Below are positions 17,569-26,932 of a stretch of DNA of 51,468 bases, one piece after another. This stretch comes from Bacillus sp. (in: firmicutes). Its GTDB lineage: Bacteria; Bacillota; Bacilli; Bacillales; Salisediminibacteriaceae. The notes under the pieces are model-generated. The model worked only from the letters and a program-made list of their open reading frames with translations, searched no databases and was not told the origin of the DNA. The position numbers and the translations under genes were made by a program. Location of the stretch: contig PWLM01000221.1 in NCBI GenBank assembly GCA_003560495.1, forward strand, positions 1 through 51,468, in the 5' to 3' direction. Each line of letters starts with the position of its first letter. The first letter of the stretch is position 1.

Positions 17569-17590
17569 CAAAAGAAGGAGTGTCTTATAA

Positions 17591-19363
17591 ATGAGTAAAG
17601 GCGATGTTATTGTTGTCGGCGGCGGTCTGGCCGGGCTGATGGCAACCATTCAGGCAGCAGAGAAAGGCAAGCACGTAAAGCTATTTTCCGTGGTGCCGGT
17701 AAAACGATCCCATTCCGTATGTGCCCAGGGCGGTATTAACGGGGCACTCAACACGATGGGGGAAGGAGATTCCACGGACGAACACTTTGACGATTCTGTC
17801 TACGGCGGGGACTTTCTTGCCAACCAGCCGCCGGTGAAGGCGATGGCGGAAGCAGCTCCGGGAATTATCCATCTTCTCGACCGTATGGGCGTTATGTTTA
17901 ACCGTACACCGGAAGGACTGCTTTCGCTCCGCCGGTTCGGGGGGACACAGCACCACCGTACAGCCTACGCGGGAGCAACTACCGGTCAGCAGCTGCTTTA
18001 TGCGCTGGACGAGCAGGTGCGCCGCCACGAAGCTAACGGGTTTGTTACGAAGTACGAAGGCTGGGAATTTCTGCACGCTGTCCTCGATGATGAAGGCACA
18101 TGCCGCGGAATTACCGCCCAAAACCTGAACTCTTCTGAAATTGAAGCATTCCGTGCGGACGCCGTTATTATGGCAACAGGTGGACCGGGGATCATCTTCG
18201 GTAAATCTACCAACTCAATGATCAATACGGGCTACGCTGCAGCAGCGGTTTACGAGCAGGGTGTCTACTATGCGAACGGGGAGTTCATTCAGATTCACCC
18301 GACTGCTATACCGGGGGATGACAAACTTCGTCTGATGAGTGAATCCGCACGCGGCGAAGGCGGACGGGTCTGGACGTATGACGAAAACGGCAAGCCGTGG
18401 TACTTCCTTGAAGAAAAGTATCCAGCTTACGGAAATCTCGTTCCGCGTGACATTGCAACTCGTGAGATTTTCCACGTCTGCGTAGACCTTAAGCGCGGAA
18501 TTAACGGCGAAAATATGGTATACTTAGACCTATCTCATAAGGATCCAAAAGAGCTTGATCTCAAGCTCGGAGGCATCATGGAGATCTATGAGAAGTTCAT
18601 GGGGGATGACCCCCGCAAAGTTCCAATGAAAATTTTCCCTGCTGTTCACTATTCCATGGGTGGACTCTGGGTTGACTATAACCAGATGACTAACATTCCG
18701 GGTCTTTTTGCAGCCGGTGAAGTTGATTATTCCATTCACGGAGCGAACCGCCTCGGTGCGAACTCTCTTCTCTCCTCTATTTTCGGTGGAATGGTGGCCG
18801 GACCAAAGGCACAGGAATATATCGAAAACCTTGAAAAGTCTGCAGAAGACCTTCCGGATTCTATTTTTGAACGTCAGCTGCAAAAGGACAGGGAGTTTTT
18901 CGATCATGTACTGAATATGAACGGTACGGAAAACGCGTTTGAAATTCATAAGGAACTCGGTCAGTGGATGACAGAAAACGTAACCGTAGTTCGTGACAAT
19001 AAACGTCTGAAAGAAACAGACGCCAAGATTCAGGAGCTGCTTGAGCGCTATGAGCGTATCAATCTTGCAGACACAGCAAAGTGGACGAACCAGAGTGCGA
19101 TGTTTGTCCGACAGCTGAAGTCCATGCTCAACCTGGCCCGTGTAATTACGCTCGGTGCCTATAATCGTAACGAAAGCCGCGGAGCCCATTATAAACCGGA
19201 GTTCCCGGAACGAAACGATGAAGACTGGCTGAAGACAACAAAAGCCAAGTACAATCCGAATACGGAGTCTCCGGATTTTGAGTATGAAGATGTAGACGTG
19301 TCGCTCATTCCGCCTCGTAAGCGCGACTATACTTCTAAGAAAAAGGCCGGTGAAAAAGCATGA
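17591..19363 (+). CDS. sdhA: Succinate dehydrogenase flavoprotein subunit
   Basis: Oxidises succinate to fumarate with covalently bound FAD; 590 residues (B. subtilis SdhA has 586). The dinucleotide fold VVGGGLAGLMATIQAAEKG is at the N-terminus, the flavin attachment histidine lies in RSHSVCAQGGINGALN near residue 40, and the catalytic region includes HRTAYAGATTGQQ and SESARGEGG. AAGGAG precedes the ATG by a normal distance. The last codons overlap sdhB by ATGA. Confidence 0.98.
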   Translation: MSKGDVIVVGGGLAGLMATIQAAEKGKHVKLFSVVPVKRSHSVCAQGGINGALNTMGEGDSTDEHFDDSVYGGDFLANQPPVKAMAEAAPGIIHLLDRMGVMFNRTPEGLLSLRRFGGTQHHRTAYAGATTGQQLLYALDEQVRRHEANGFVTKYEGWEFLHAVLDDEGTCRGITAQNLNSSEIEAFRADAVIMATGGPGIIFGKSTNSMINTGYAAAAVYEQGVYYANGEFIQIHPTAIPGDDKLRLMSESARGEGGRVWTYDENGKPWYFLEEKYPAYGNLVPRDIATREIFHVCVDLKRGINGENMVYLDLSHKDPKELDLKLGGIMEIYEKFMGDDPRKVPMKIFPAVHYSMGGLWVDYNQMTNIPGLFAAGEVDYSIHGANRLGANSLLSSIFGGMVAGPKAQEYIENLEKSAEDLPDSIFERQLQKDREFFDHVLNMNGTENAFEIHKELGQWMTENVTVVRDNKRLKETDAKIQELLERYERINLADTAKWTNQSAMFVRQLKSMLNLARVITLGAYNRNESRGAHYKPEFPERNDEDWLKTTKAKYNPNTESPDFEYEDVDVSLIPPRKRDYTSKKKAGEKA

Positions 19364-20136
19364 GTGTAGAAACAGAGCAAAAAACGATAGAGCTGATCAT
19401 TCTCCGTCAGGAGGATCCGGACAGCAAACCGTATGAGCAGAATTTCTCCATTCCGTACCGCCCGAATATGAACGTAATTTCCGCCCTGATGGAAATCCGC
19501 CGCAATCCGGTAACAAAGGAAGGCGAAGACACCACGCCGGTAGCCTGGGATGCCAGCTGCCTGGAGGAAGTGTGCGGAGCATGTTCCATGGTGATCAACG
19601 GCAAACCGCGCCAGTCCTGTACCGCTCTCGTGGACAAACTGGAGCAGCCAATCCGTCTGGAGCCGATGAATACGTTCCCGGTAATGCGTGACCTGACGAT
19701 CGACCGAAGCCGTATGTTTGAATCTTTGAAGCGCGTTAAAGCGTGGGTACCTATCGATGGTACGTACGACCTCGGACCGGGACCGCGTATGCCGGAAGCA
19801 AAACGCCAGTGGGCGTATGAGCTTTCCAAGTGTATGTCGTGCGGTGTATGTCTGCAGGCGTGCCCGAACGTAAACGATAAGTCGCAGTTTATCGGTCCGG
19901 CAGCTCTTTCCCAGGTTCGGCTGTTTAACGCCCATCCGACAGGTGCAATGCATAAAGCAGAGCGTCTGACGACGATTATGGACGGAGACGGAGGACTTGC
20001 CCAGTGCGGGAATTCACAGAACTGCGTGGAGTCCTGCCCGAAGGATATTCCATTAACGACTTCAATTGCTGCGCTGAACCGCGCGACAACCCTGCAGGCG
20101 TTCAAAAACTTCTTCGGCTCCGATAACACAGCATAA
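19360..20136 (+). CDS. sdhB: Succinate dehydrogenase iron-sulfur subunit
   Basis: Carries electrons from FAD to the membrane haems through three Fe-S clusters; 258 residues. Cysteine groups are visible as CLEEVCGACSMVINGKPRQSC for the 2Fe-2S cluster, CMSCGVCLQACP for the next cluster and CGNSQNCVESCPKDIP for the last. The four-base overlap with sdhA indicates coupling. A strong terminator follows. Confidence 0.97.
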   Translation: MSVETEQKTIELIILRQEDPDSKPYEQNFSIPYRPNMNVISALMEIRRNPVTKEGEDTTPVAWDASCLEEVCGACSMVINGKPRQSCTALVDKLEQPIRLEPMNTFPVMRDLTIDRSRMFESLKRVKAWVPIDGTYDLGPGPRMPEAKRQWAYELSKCMSCGVCLQACPNVNDKSQFIGPAALSQVRLFNAHPTGAMHKAERLTTIMDGDGGLAQCGNSQNCVESCPKDIPLTTSIAALNRATTLQAFKNFFGSDNTA

Positions 20137-20153
20137 CTTACGAATCAGCACTT

Positions 20154-20196
20154 CAGGAGCTGCCGCAAATGTATTATTTGGGCAGCTCCTGTTTTA
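20154..20196 (+). terminator. sdhCAB terminator
   Basis: CAGGAGCTGCC pairs with GGCAGCTCCTG across a 16-base loop and is followed by TTTTA. Confidence 0.85.
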
Positions 20197-20207
20197 TACG
20201 CATATTA

Positions 20208-20221
20208 TGAATGGTCATTCA
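20208..20221. promoter_or_regulatory. FadR-like half palindrome upstream of the thioesterase gene
   Basis: TGAATGGTCATTCA has the half-sites of the FadR operator, but with two rather than four central bases. It lies 187 bases before an acyl-CoA thioesterase gene. Regulation by FadR or another TetR protein is possible but unproven. Confidence 0.3.
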
Positions 20222-20275
20222 TTTTAGTTCTGTTTCGAAGTTCGGAATGGATGTCCGGTATTAATAAACAATAGA

Positions 20276-20378
20276 CTCTGTTAAAGCTCCGGGTTAATAG
20301 AAGAGTGAGAGCCGGAGGTCTTATCCGCAGCAGGACGGAAGCAAAGTTTTCTTAGGCCAACACCAAACTTTAACATAG
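20276..20378. repeat. Small inverted-repeat-bounded element, 103 bp
   Basis: CTCTGTTAAAG at the left and CTTTAACATAG at the right are inverted copies matching at 10 of 11 bases. The same end sequence recurs at 24042, 24268 and 47684, so this looks like a small non-autonomous repeat in the thioesterase leader. It contains no gene. Confidence 0.5.
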
Positions 20379-20407
20379 CTGAACAATAAAAGAGGAGGCT
20401 TTATATT

Positions 20408-20866
20408 ATGGGAAGACCTTCGTACATCGAAAACATGGAAACCTGGGAGAAGGAGTTTGAATTTTTTGATCCGGTAAAAGTCCGATTTTCGGAAACAGAT
20501 GCCTTCGGTCATGTGAATAATACGATTGCCTTCGTTTATTATGAACAGGCAAGAATCAATTATTTTGAGGAACTCGGCATGATGAAAAGCTGGGTCACCG
20601 GGGAAACGATGATCGTTACCGGAGATCTTCAGTGCGACTACATACGCCAGGTGAAATTCGGGGAAAAGCTGCAGGTCGGTGTAAAGACATCACATGTCGG
20701 CAGGACATCCCTCGATATGCACTATATGGTTAAAAATGAAGAAGGAAATATCTGCATGACCGGACGAGGAAGAATTGTGCAGATCAACAAAAAAACCGGC
20801 AAACCTTCAGCATGGGCGGAAGAGGTTAAAGAAAAACTCGAAAGCAGCCGTTTACTTGCAGACTAG
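20408..20866 (+). CDS. ysmA: Acyl-CoA thioesterase, 4HBT hotdog family (YsmA-like)
   Basis: Single-domain hotdog thioesterase of 152 residues that hydrolyses an acyl-CoA or related thioester. The active-site segment VRFSETDAFGHVNNTIAFVY near residues 22-41 is typical of the 4-hydroxybenzoyl-CoA thioesterase class, with the acidic residue in the FGHVNN context. A GGAGG site lies nine bases upstream. B. subtilis ysmA lies at the same place, after sdhB. The native substrate cannot be told from sequence. In B. subtilis the spore regulator gerE follows ysmA; here it is absent and glcT follows after 48 bases, probably in the same transcript. Confidence 0.88.
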   Translation: MGRPSYIENMETWEKEFEFFDPVKVRFSETDAFGHVNNTIAFVYYEQARINYFEELGMMKSWVTGETMIVTGDLQCDYIRQVKFGEKLQVGVKTSHVGRTSLDMHYMVKNEEGNICMTGRGRIVQINKKTGKPSAWAEEVKEKLESSRLLAD

Positions 20867-20914
20867 AATATGACCCGCTATGATGTAACGAGAAGAAAGC
20901 GGGAGGCAGTAAAA

Positions 20915-21763
20915 ATGGAAGGGACTTTCAAGGTAAATAAAGTTTTAAACAATAATGTCGTCATCTGCAGCCGGGGGGATGGAGAAGAAGCCGTTTTTAT
21001 CGGCAAGGGGATCGGGTTCGGCATGAAGAGCGGTACTGATTTTAAGGCTGTCGATTACGATAAAGTATATGCTCTCGTGAACGAACAGGAACGAAAGCAG
21101 TATTCCCGTCTGGCACTCGAAGAATCGGAAGAAACGATGCTGCTTATCCATGAGGCAATTTCGAAGATTCACGAAGCTATCGGCCACCGGCTGAATGAAC
21201 GGACGCTGTTCGCTCTCACCCAGCATATTGTGCTCGCACTGCAGCGAACGAGGGACCGGACGGAGATTCAGAATCCCTTTTTAACGGAAACGAAGTGGCT
21301 CTACTACGATACGTATCAGATTGCGGAAGATGTAATTGCTTTTATAGAAGCTGAGACAGGGGTCAGGCTTCCGGAAGCAGAAGTAGGTTTTATTACGCTG
21401 CATATTCAAAGCGCTATCGGTCATCCGGACCGGCATGCCCCGGATTTGATTACGCGCTGCATCCATTATGCCGAAGAAAAATTCGGATACACTTTCGAGC
21501 GCAGGTCAGCCGCTTTTCAGAGGCTCGTCCAGCACTTAAAACAGCTGGCGGAGCTTCCGGTAAAAAGTCCGGATGCCGAAACGGACCGGGAGATGTATTT
21601 GCTGTTGAAGCAGACTTATCCGCTGTGCTATAATATATCCCGTAACGTCATCCGAATGATGGAAAAAGCAACAGGTGTCCCTGCCGGTGAAAGGGATCTG
21701 ATCCAGCTGATGCTGGTTTTTCTCACGGCAGCAGCTGAAGCTGAAGTAAATAATCAAGCGTAG
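20915..21763 (+). CDS. glcT: BglG-family transcriptional antiterminator GlcT
   Basis: RNA-binding antiterminator for glucose PTS genes, 282 residues (B. subtilis GlcT 285). The N-terminal RNA-binding CAT domain covers residues 1-60 (FKVNKVLNNNVVICSRGDGEE is its beginning, without a gap), followed by two PRD domains whose regulatory histidine regions include LTQHIVLALQRTRDR and GFITLHIQSAIGH. The start 20915 is chosen from GGGAGGC upstream and the family N-terminus. The stop codon is followed directly by a GlcT-type RAT element and terminator, then ptsHI. Confidence 0.93.
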   Translation: MEGTFKVNKVLNNNVVICSRGDGEEAVFIGKGIGFGMKSGTDFKAVDYDKVYALVNEQERKQYSRLALEESEETMLLIHEAISKIHEAIGHRLNERTLFALTQHIVLALQRTRDRTEIQNPFLTETKWLYYDTYQIAEDVIAFIEAETGVRLPEAEVGFITLHIQSAIGHPDRHAPDLITRCIHYAEEKFGYTFERRSAAFQRLVQHLKQLAELPVKSPDAETDREMYLLLKQTYPLCYNISRNVIRMMEKATGVPAGERDLIQLMLVFLTAAAEAEVNNQA

Positions 21764-21766
21764 TTT

Positions 21767-21796
21767 ACGTGTTACTGACACGATCAGGCATGAGTG
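21767..21796 (+). promoter_or_regulatory. GlcT-type RAT (ribonucleic antiterminator)
   Basis: The segment ACGTGTTACTG, four variable bases, then CGATCAGGCATGAGTG closely resembles the ptsG RAT of B. subtilis as known from the literature. It begins four bases after the glcT stop and overlaps the left arm of the terminator, as needed for mutually exclusive folding. Confidence 0.8.
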
Positions 21797-21862
21797 AACA
21801 GGCAGAACCTCCGTATTTCTATATGTAATACGGAAAGACTGCTGTTTACTCATGCTTTTTTT
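21788..21862 (+). terminator. GlcT-controlled terminator before ptsHI
   Basis: GCATGAGTGAACAG pairs with CTGTTTACTCATGC with one wobble pair. A second hairpin (CCGTATT with AATACGG) sits inside, and a run of seven T follows. Its left arm overlaps the RAT, so GlcT binding would prevent it. Confidence 0.85.
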
Positions 21863-21872
21863 AATAGATAAC

Positions 21873-21901
21873 TTGCTTACTGAGGCGTTCATTTGTAAGA
21901 T
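21873..21901 (+). promoter_or_regulatory. Possible constitutive ptsHI promoter
   Basis: TTGCTT and TAAGAT are 17 bases apart, just after the GlcT terminator. This would give basal ptsHI expression independent of glucose. Confidence 0.4.
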
Positions 21902-21986
21902 AGAATGCATATGAGCGTTACAATTACCCATCTTTCGGGAAAGTGAAAAAAGAAGCAAACTACACAAATTGAAGGAGTGTTTGATC

Positions 21987-22250
21987 ATGGCAGAAAAAAC
22001 GTATAACATCACAGCAGAAACAGGTATTCACGCGCGTCCGGCTACTCAGCTTGTAAATAAGGCGGGCCAGTATGAGTCAGAAATTACACTTAACTACAAA
22101 GGCAAGTCTGTGAACCTGAAGTCTATCATGGGCGTTATGTCCCTCGGTGTCGGCCAGGGATCAGAAGTATCTATTAAAGCGGAAGGTCCGGACGAGGAAG
22201 AAGCGATCAGCGCTCTGGATGAAGTTATGAAGCAGGGGCTTGCAGAATAA
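21987..22250 (+). CDS. ptsH: Phosphocarrier protein HPr
   Basis: Small cytoplasmic phosphotransfer protein of the sugar PTS, 87 residues. His15 lies in [12 protein letters not shown] and is the site phosphorylated by enzyme I; Ser46 in [12 protein letters not shown] is the HPr kinase site used for CcpA-mediated carbon control in Firmicutes. GAAGGAG is nine bases before the ATG; an upstream in-frame ATG at 21969 lacks a site. Its last base is shared with the ptsI start. Confidence 0.97.
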   Translation: MAEKTYNITAETGIHARPATQLVNKAGQYESEITLNYKGKSVNLKSIMGVMSLGVGQGSEVSIKAEGPDEEEAISALDEVMKQGLAE

Positions 22251-23965
22251 TGAGCAGCCAGCTGACGGGAATTGCAGCTTCCGCTGGAATCGCCATCGGT
22301 AAAGCCTTCCGCTACGAAGAACCGGACTTAACTGTAGAGAAAAAGACCGATGTGGATGCAGGGAAGGAAATTAAGAACTTTGACGCAGCGCTCGAAAAAT
22401 CCCGGGCGGAGCTTGAGGATATTAAAGAAAAAACGAGACGGGACATGGGCGATGAGCACGCAGAAATTTTTTCTGCGCACCTTCTCGTACTCAGTGATCC
22501 GGAATTCGTGGATGCCGTCCGTCAAAAAGTACAGGACGACAAGGTTAACGCCTCCTTTGCCCTGAATGAGCTGGCGGACCAGTTTATCATGATGTTTGAA
22601 AGCATGGATAATGAATACATGAAAGAGCGTGCAGCCGATATCCGGGATGTATCCAAGCGTGTGCTTGCTCACCTTCTCGGCAAACCGATTGTTTCTCTTG
22701 CAGAAATCAAAGAGGAAGTCATTGTAGTCGGAGAAGACTTGACGCCTTCCGATACGGCACAGTTGAACAAAGAATTTGTAAAAGGGTTCGTAACAAACAT
22801 CGGCGGACGCACTTCCCATTCCGCGATCATGGCACGTTCTCTGGAAATTCCTGCTGTTGTCGGTACGAAATCAGTAACAAATGATACGGAGCAGCACGAA
22901 ATGATTATCGTTGACGGTATATCCGGCACGGTTATTATCGGGCCTTCGGAAGACGAACTGGCAGCCTACCGCAAAAAGTACGACGAGTACGAAAAGCAGA
23001 AGCAGGAATGGGCAAAGCTCAAGAATGAACCGTCTGTTTCGAAAGACGGAGTTCACGTGGAGCTTGCCGCCAATATCGGAACACCGGATGATCTGGAAGG
23101 CGTTCATAATAACGGCGCCGAGGGCATCGGGCTTTACCGTACAGAATTTTTGTATATGGGCCGTGAGGAGCTTCCTACAGAGGAAGAGCAGTTTACAGCG
23201 TATAAAAAAGTGGTAGAATCCCTGGATGGTCGTCCGGTTGTTATCCGTACGCTTGATATCGGCGGGGACAAAGAGCTTCCATACCTTGATCTTCCCGATG
23301 AAATGAACCCATTTCTCGGCTTCCGTGCGATCCGCCTCTGCCTGGAAATGGATGACATGTTCCGTACGCAGCTTCGGGCGCTGCTCCGGGCAAGTGCTTA
23401 CGGGAACCTTAAAATTATGTTCCCGATGATCGCTACGCTCCAGGAATTCCGCGAGGCAAAAGCGATCCTGGAAGAAGAGAAGCAGAAGCTTCAAAAAGAA
23501 GGTACAGACGTAAATGACAAGCTGGAACTCGGTATCATGGTGGAAATTCCATCGACTGCCGTTATGGCTCCGCAGTTTGCAAAAGAAGTGGACTTTTTCA
23601 GTATCGGCACAAACGATCTGATTCAGTACACGATGGCAGCGGACCGTATGAACGAGCGCGTTTCCTACTTGTACCAGCCTTACAGCCCGGCCATCCTCAG
23701 CCTTGTGAAAATGGTCATTGACGCTTCTCATAAAGAAGGGAAATGGACCGGCATGTGCGGAGAAATGGCCGGTGACAGTACGGCGATCCCTCTTCTTCTC
23801 GGACTCGGACTCGATGAATTCAGCATGAGTGCGACATCCGTCCTTCCGGCAAGAAGCCAGCTGCTGCAGCTTTCCAAAGAAGAAGCAGCCAAAGCGGCAG
23901 AGGAAGCACTGACATACAGTACAGCAGAAGAAGTACAGGAAATGGTGGAAAAGCGGTTTTTATAA
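22250..23965 (+). CDS. ptsI: PTS enzyme I (phosphoenolpyruvate-protein phosphotransferase)
   Basis: Transfers phosphate from PEP to HPr; 571 residues, normal length. The phosphohistidine domain contains [21 protein letters not shown], with the active histidine near residue 190. The C-terminal PEP-binding barrel contains [14 protein letters not shown] and [12 protein letters not shown], and the catalytic cysteine region [11 protein letters not shown]. The ATG shares its first base with the ptsH stop, so the two are coupled. Confidence 0.98.
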   Translation: MSSQLTGIAASAGIAIGKAFRYEEPDLTVEKKTDVDAGKEIKNFDAALEKSRAELEDIKEKTRRDMGDEHAEIFSAHLLVLSDPEFVDAVRQKVQDDKVNASFALNELADQFIMMFESMDNEYMKERAADIRDVSKRVLAHLLGKPIVSLAEIKEEVIVVGEDLTPSDTAQLNKEFVKGFVTNIGGRTSHSAIMARSLEIPAVVGTKSVTNDTEQHEMIIVDGISGTVIIGPSEDELAAYRKKYDEYEKQKQEWAKLKNEPSVSKDGVHVELAANIGTPDDLEGVHNNGAEGIGLYRTEFLYMGREELPTEEEQFTAYKKVVESLDGRPVVIRTLDIGGDKELPYLDLPDEMNPFLGFRAIRLCLEMDDMFRTQLRALLRASAYGNLKIMFPMIATLQEFREAKAILEEEKQKLQKEGTDVNDKLELGIMVEIPSTAVMAPQFAKEVDFFSIGTNDLIQYTMAADRMNERVSYLYQPYSPAILSLVKMVIDASHKEGKWTGMCGEMAGDSTAIPLLLGLGLDEFSMSATSVLPARSQLLQLSKEEAAKAAEEALTYSTAEEVQEMVEKRFL

Positions 23966-23992
23966 AGCGCTGCCCAGCAGAGGCCTTTTCAG

Positions 23993-24031
23993 AAGAGCAT
24001 GGTGGCATATTTGTCATCGTGCTCTTTTTTT
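23993..24031 (+). terminator. ptsHI terminator
   Basis: AAGAGCA pairs with TGCTCTT, extended by imperfect inner pairs, with a T-run. Confidence 0.7.
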
Positions 24032-24041
24032 AATTCTTTAG

Positions 24042-24278
24042 CTATGTTAAAGTTCGCTGTTTATGGCTGGAAAAAAACTTCGCTTCCAACCTGCCTGCCG
24101 TGGAGGAGATTTTCGGGTGGGCTGCGCCCTATCCTCCAATCTCCTTCTTCCACGGGCCGGTTTCCGCTTCTTTTTTCATAGAAAAAGAAAATGTCTGCTT
24201 TTTATGATCACGGTTCTTTATTCCGTAAAACCGATGCCCAAGTTATTCTTTCAAAAACAACCCGGAGCTTTAACAGAA
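24042..24278. repeat. Second inverted-repeat-bounded element, 237 bp
   Basis: CTATGTTAAAG at the left is matched by an inverted CTTTAACAGAA at the right (9 of 11). Ends are like those at 20276-20378, but the interior is different and resembles the left module of the larger repeats at 6600-6720 and 40130-40200 (CTGCCGTGG and GGGCTGCGCC blocks). No gene is recognised in it. Confidence 0.45.
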
Positions 24279-24326
24279 ACGCTCATACAAAATTGGTCCA
24301 TCATGATGGATGAAAACAGCCTTTTC

Positions 24327-24512
24327 TATCGTTTGTTTTACATCTTCTGCTTTTTCCTTCAAAAGATGATCGACCGTGGTCGTTTTACCGGAAGCTGTAG
24401 TGGACATGGAGGGACTCCTGAGCGATGAAGACCGAGCCGAAGATCCGTTCAGAAGGAAGGAATTAGCTGAGGCCGGTCCGCTCGGAAAGCCTCTCCATGG
24501 AAAAGAAAGCAA
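24327..24512. repeat. Intergenic repeat copy B
   Basis: Nearly identical to 48587-48786 (copy D) apart from small indels; shared text includes ACATCTTCTGCTTTTTCCTT, GGAAGCTGTAGTGGACATGG, CGAGCCGAAGATCC and GAGGCCGGTCCGCTCGGAAA. The core from 24391 also matches copies A, C, E and F less closely. A minus-strand frame containing ASGKTTT crosses it but has no ribosome site. Confidence 0.75.
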
Positions 24513-24687
24513 ACGTACAATTTTTTGTTTTCAAGGCAGCCAAATCTTTTAAAGCCGCACAGAATTCTGGTATTTAATATCTCCTGGGAAGGGAGATACA
24601 GTTTTTTCTGTTCCTGGTCTTGATATTTTTTGAAAAACCATGGACAATGAATAGTATTATCCCGGTTTTTAGGAAAGGAAGAGGACA

Positions 24688-25167
24688 ATGGCAAATAAAG
24701 AGAAAGCTGTTGAAGTCGAAACAGCACAAGTCGCAGCGATTGAGAAATCCCTCCGGATGATCGCTGATATTGTGAAACAAAAAGGGCGCGAAATCCTGAA
24801 CGAATTTCCTATTACACCTCCGCAGTTTATCGCTCTTCAGTGGCTGCATGAATTTGGTGATATGACTATAGGGGAATTGTCCGGCAAAATGCACCTTGCC
24901 TGCAGCACGACGACAGATCTGATAGACCGTATGGAAAAAAACGAGCTGGTTGAGCGCGTTAAAGATACGAATGACCGCCGGGTCGTGCGTATTCATCTGC
25001 TTGATAAAGGAAAAACAATCATCAAGGAAGTTATTCAGCAGCGTCAGCTTTATTTACAGGATGTGCTTCAAGGATTCACAACAGAGAATGTTGATTTTCT
25101 GGAAAGCAGTCTGAACCATTTATTTGACGAAATGAAACGTGACGCAGAAACTTGGAAATCATTCTAA
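24688..25167 (+). CDS. ysmB: MarR-family transcriptional regulator (YsmB-like)
   Basis: Winged-helix regulator of 159 residues. The DNA-binding region covers about residues 48-110: [20 protein letters not shown], then [19 protein letters not shown] as recognition helix, and the wing [26 protein letters not shown] precedes the ATG. In B. subtilis ysmB lies just before racE, as here, and its function is not settled. It has no obvious target here other than racE, which begins 22 bases later. Confidence 0.88.
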   Translation: MANKEKAVEVETAQVAAIEKSLRMIADIVKQKGREILNEFPITPPQFIALQWLHEFGDMTIGELSGKMHLACSTTTDLIDRMEKNELVERVKDTNDRRVVRIHLLDKGKTIIKEVIQQRQLYLQDVLQGFTTENVDFLESSLNHLFDEMKRDAETWKSF

Positions 25168-25189
25168 CCACAGGAAGAGGACGTATATT

Positions 25190-26029
25190 GTGAACGAAGA
25201 AACATATAAAAACGAGTGCCCGGTCGGTGTTATTGACTCCGGAGTCGGGGGGCTGACTGTAGCATCTGAGCTGATGCGCCAGCTTCCGAAAGAAGAAATA
25301 CTTTACGTCGGAGATACAGCCCGGTGCCCGTATGGTCCGCGCCCGGAAGAAGAAGTAAGGGCGTATACATGGGAAATAATCCGTTACTTAATGACGAAGG
25401 ATATTAAACTGCTTGTTATTGCCTGTAACACGGCTACTGCTGTGGTGCTGGAAGAAGCGAAGGGCACTCTGCCTATTCCCGTCATTGGGGTCATCCACCC
25501 GGGAGCAGTTGCTGCCCTTAAAGCGACAGACAATGAGCATGTCGGCGTAATCGGGACAGAAGGAACGATCCACAGCGGAGCGTATCACCGGGAGCTTACC
25601 GGTATTAACAGCAGTGTCCGCGTGGTGAGCCTTGCCTGTCCGACGCTTGTACCTCTTGTAGAAACCGGTGTTTTTGACGGTGATCCGGTGGAGAAAGTCG
25701 TAAGAGAGGCACTGGAACCGCTGCTTTCGTACGATATGGATACGCTGATTCTCGGATGCACTCATTATCCGCTGCTCGCTCCCGTTGTCAGCCGGGTGAT
25801 GGGGCCGGAGGTTGAGGTGATTGCTTCCGGGGACGAAACAGCCAGGGAAGTCAGTTCCCTGCTTTACTTCAAAGGGCTGCTGTACAGCGGCGAAAGAGCA
25901 CCGTCGCACTGTTTTTATACTACAGGGACAGTGGGGACATTTGCCTGCATTGCAGACGCCTGGCTCGGAAAAAAACTTCCGGTACAGGAGCTGCAGCTTG
26001 AACATGAAAAAAGCCAGTATACTCTGTAA
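25190..26029 (+). CDS. racE: Glutamate racemase
   Basis: Makes D-glutamate for peptidoglycan (and for poly-gamma-glutamate in some Bacillaceae); 279 residues from the GTG start, which has GAAGAGG nine bases upstream. The longer frame from 25139 overlaps ysmB without a site. Catalytic motifs are [19 protein letters not shown] with the first cysteine and LGCTHYPLL with the second. In B. subtilis gerM follows; here rph follows directly. Confidence 0.95.
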   Translation: MNEETYKNECPVGVIDSGVGGLTVASELMRQLPKEEILYVGDTARCPYGPRPEEEVRAYTWEIIRYLMTKDIKLLVIACNTATAVVLEEAKGTLPIPVIGVIHPGAVAALKATDNEHVGVIGTEGTIHSGAYHRELTGINSSVRVVSLACPTLVPLVETGVFDGDPVEKVVREALEPLLSYDMDTLILGCTHYPLLAPVVSRVMGPEVEVIASGDETAREVSSLLYFKGLLYSGERAPSHCFYTTGTVGTFACIADAWLGKKLPVQELQLEHEKSQYTL

Positions 26030-26050
26030 AAACAGTATACTGGTTTTTTT
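26014..26050 (+). terminator. racE terminator
   Basis: CCAGTATACT pairs with AGTATACTGG with a ten-base loop and a long T-run. The left arm overlaps the last racE codons. Confidence 0.85.
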
Positions 26051-26158
26051 ATGTGCAGAAAGTCCGGTTGCAGTATACAACGCGATAGGCGTATCATAGG
26101 GAAGGACAAAAATACGCCATTTTGATAGAATAGGAAACAGAAGGAGAGTGACGACGTT

Positions 26159-26932
26159 ATGCGTACTAATGAACGTCCAGTATACAGAAAGCGGGAAGTG
26201 GAAATTATCCCGGGTTATATAAAGCATCCGGAAGGGTCAGTGCTGATTTCTTTTGGAGATACGAAAGTCATCTGCTCAGCCAGTGTGGAAGACCGGGTTC
26301 CTCCGTTTCTCAGAGGAAAAGGTCAAGGATGGATTACGGCTGAGTATGCGATGCTTCCAAGGGCGACGTCCCAGCGGAATATCCGGGAATCATCCAAAGG
26401 AAAAGTGGCAGGACGCACGATGGAAATTCAGCGGCTGATTGGACGCGCACTGCGTTCTGTCGTAGATCTGGAAAAAATCGGCGAGCGGACAATCTGGGTC
26501 GACTGCGACGTAATACAGGCAGACGGCGGTACGAGGACAGCTGCGATCACAGGTGCTTTTGTAGCCGTCGGACTGGCTGTCGATGATCTTCTTACGCAGG
26601 AAAAAATTAAGGAAAATCCACTGACTGGATTTCTTGCGGCGCTTTCTGTCGGAATGGATGCCGACGGAGAAGCACTGCTTGATCTGGATTACGAAGAAGA
26701 TTCGTCTGCAGATGTAGACATGAACGTCGTGATGAAAAGCGGAGGACGCCTTGTGGAAGTGCAGGGAACCGGGGAAGAAGCGACTTTCTCCCGCCGTGAC
26801 TTGAATAAAATGCTTGACCTTGCTGAGAACGGAATCGAAGAGCTGTTTGAACTGCAGAAGGAGATTCTCGGCGACTTTGGAGAAAAGCTGGCAGAATCAG
26901 AAAAAGAGGCTCAGACCGCTCATGCAGACTGA
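26159..26932 (+). CDS. rph: Ribonuclease PH
   Basis: Phosphorolytic 3'-exonuclease that trims tRNA precursors; 257 residues. Family motifs include [46 protein letters not shown] and [24 protein letters not shown] lies upstream of the ATG. The C-terminus overlaps the rdgB start by 11 bases, a common arrangement in Bacillaceae. Confidence 0.96.
   Translation: MRTNERPVYRKREVEIIPGYIKHPEGSVLISFGDTKVICSASVEDRVPPFLRGKGQGWITAEYAMLPRATSQRNIRESSKGKVAGRTMEIQRLIGRALRSVVDLEKIGERTIWVDCDVIQADGGTRTAAITGAFVAVGLAVDDLLTQEKIKENPLTGFLAALSVGMDADGEALLDLDYEEDSSADVDMNVVMKSGGRLVEVQGTGEEATFSRRDLNKMLDLAENGIEELFELQKEILGDFGEKLAESEKEAQTAHAD

Noticed and set aside
24687-25189. CRISPR array or toxin-antitoxin pair near ysmB
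   Set aside because: No regularly spaced direct repeats occur anywhere in the window, and the neighbouring genes are housekeeping.
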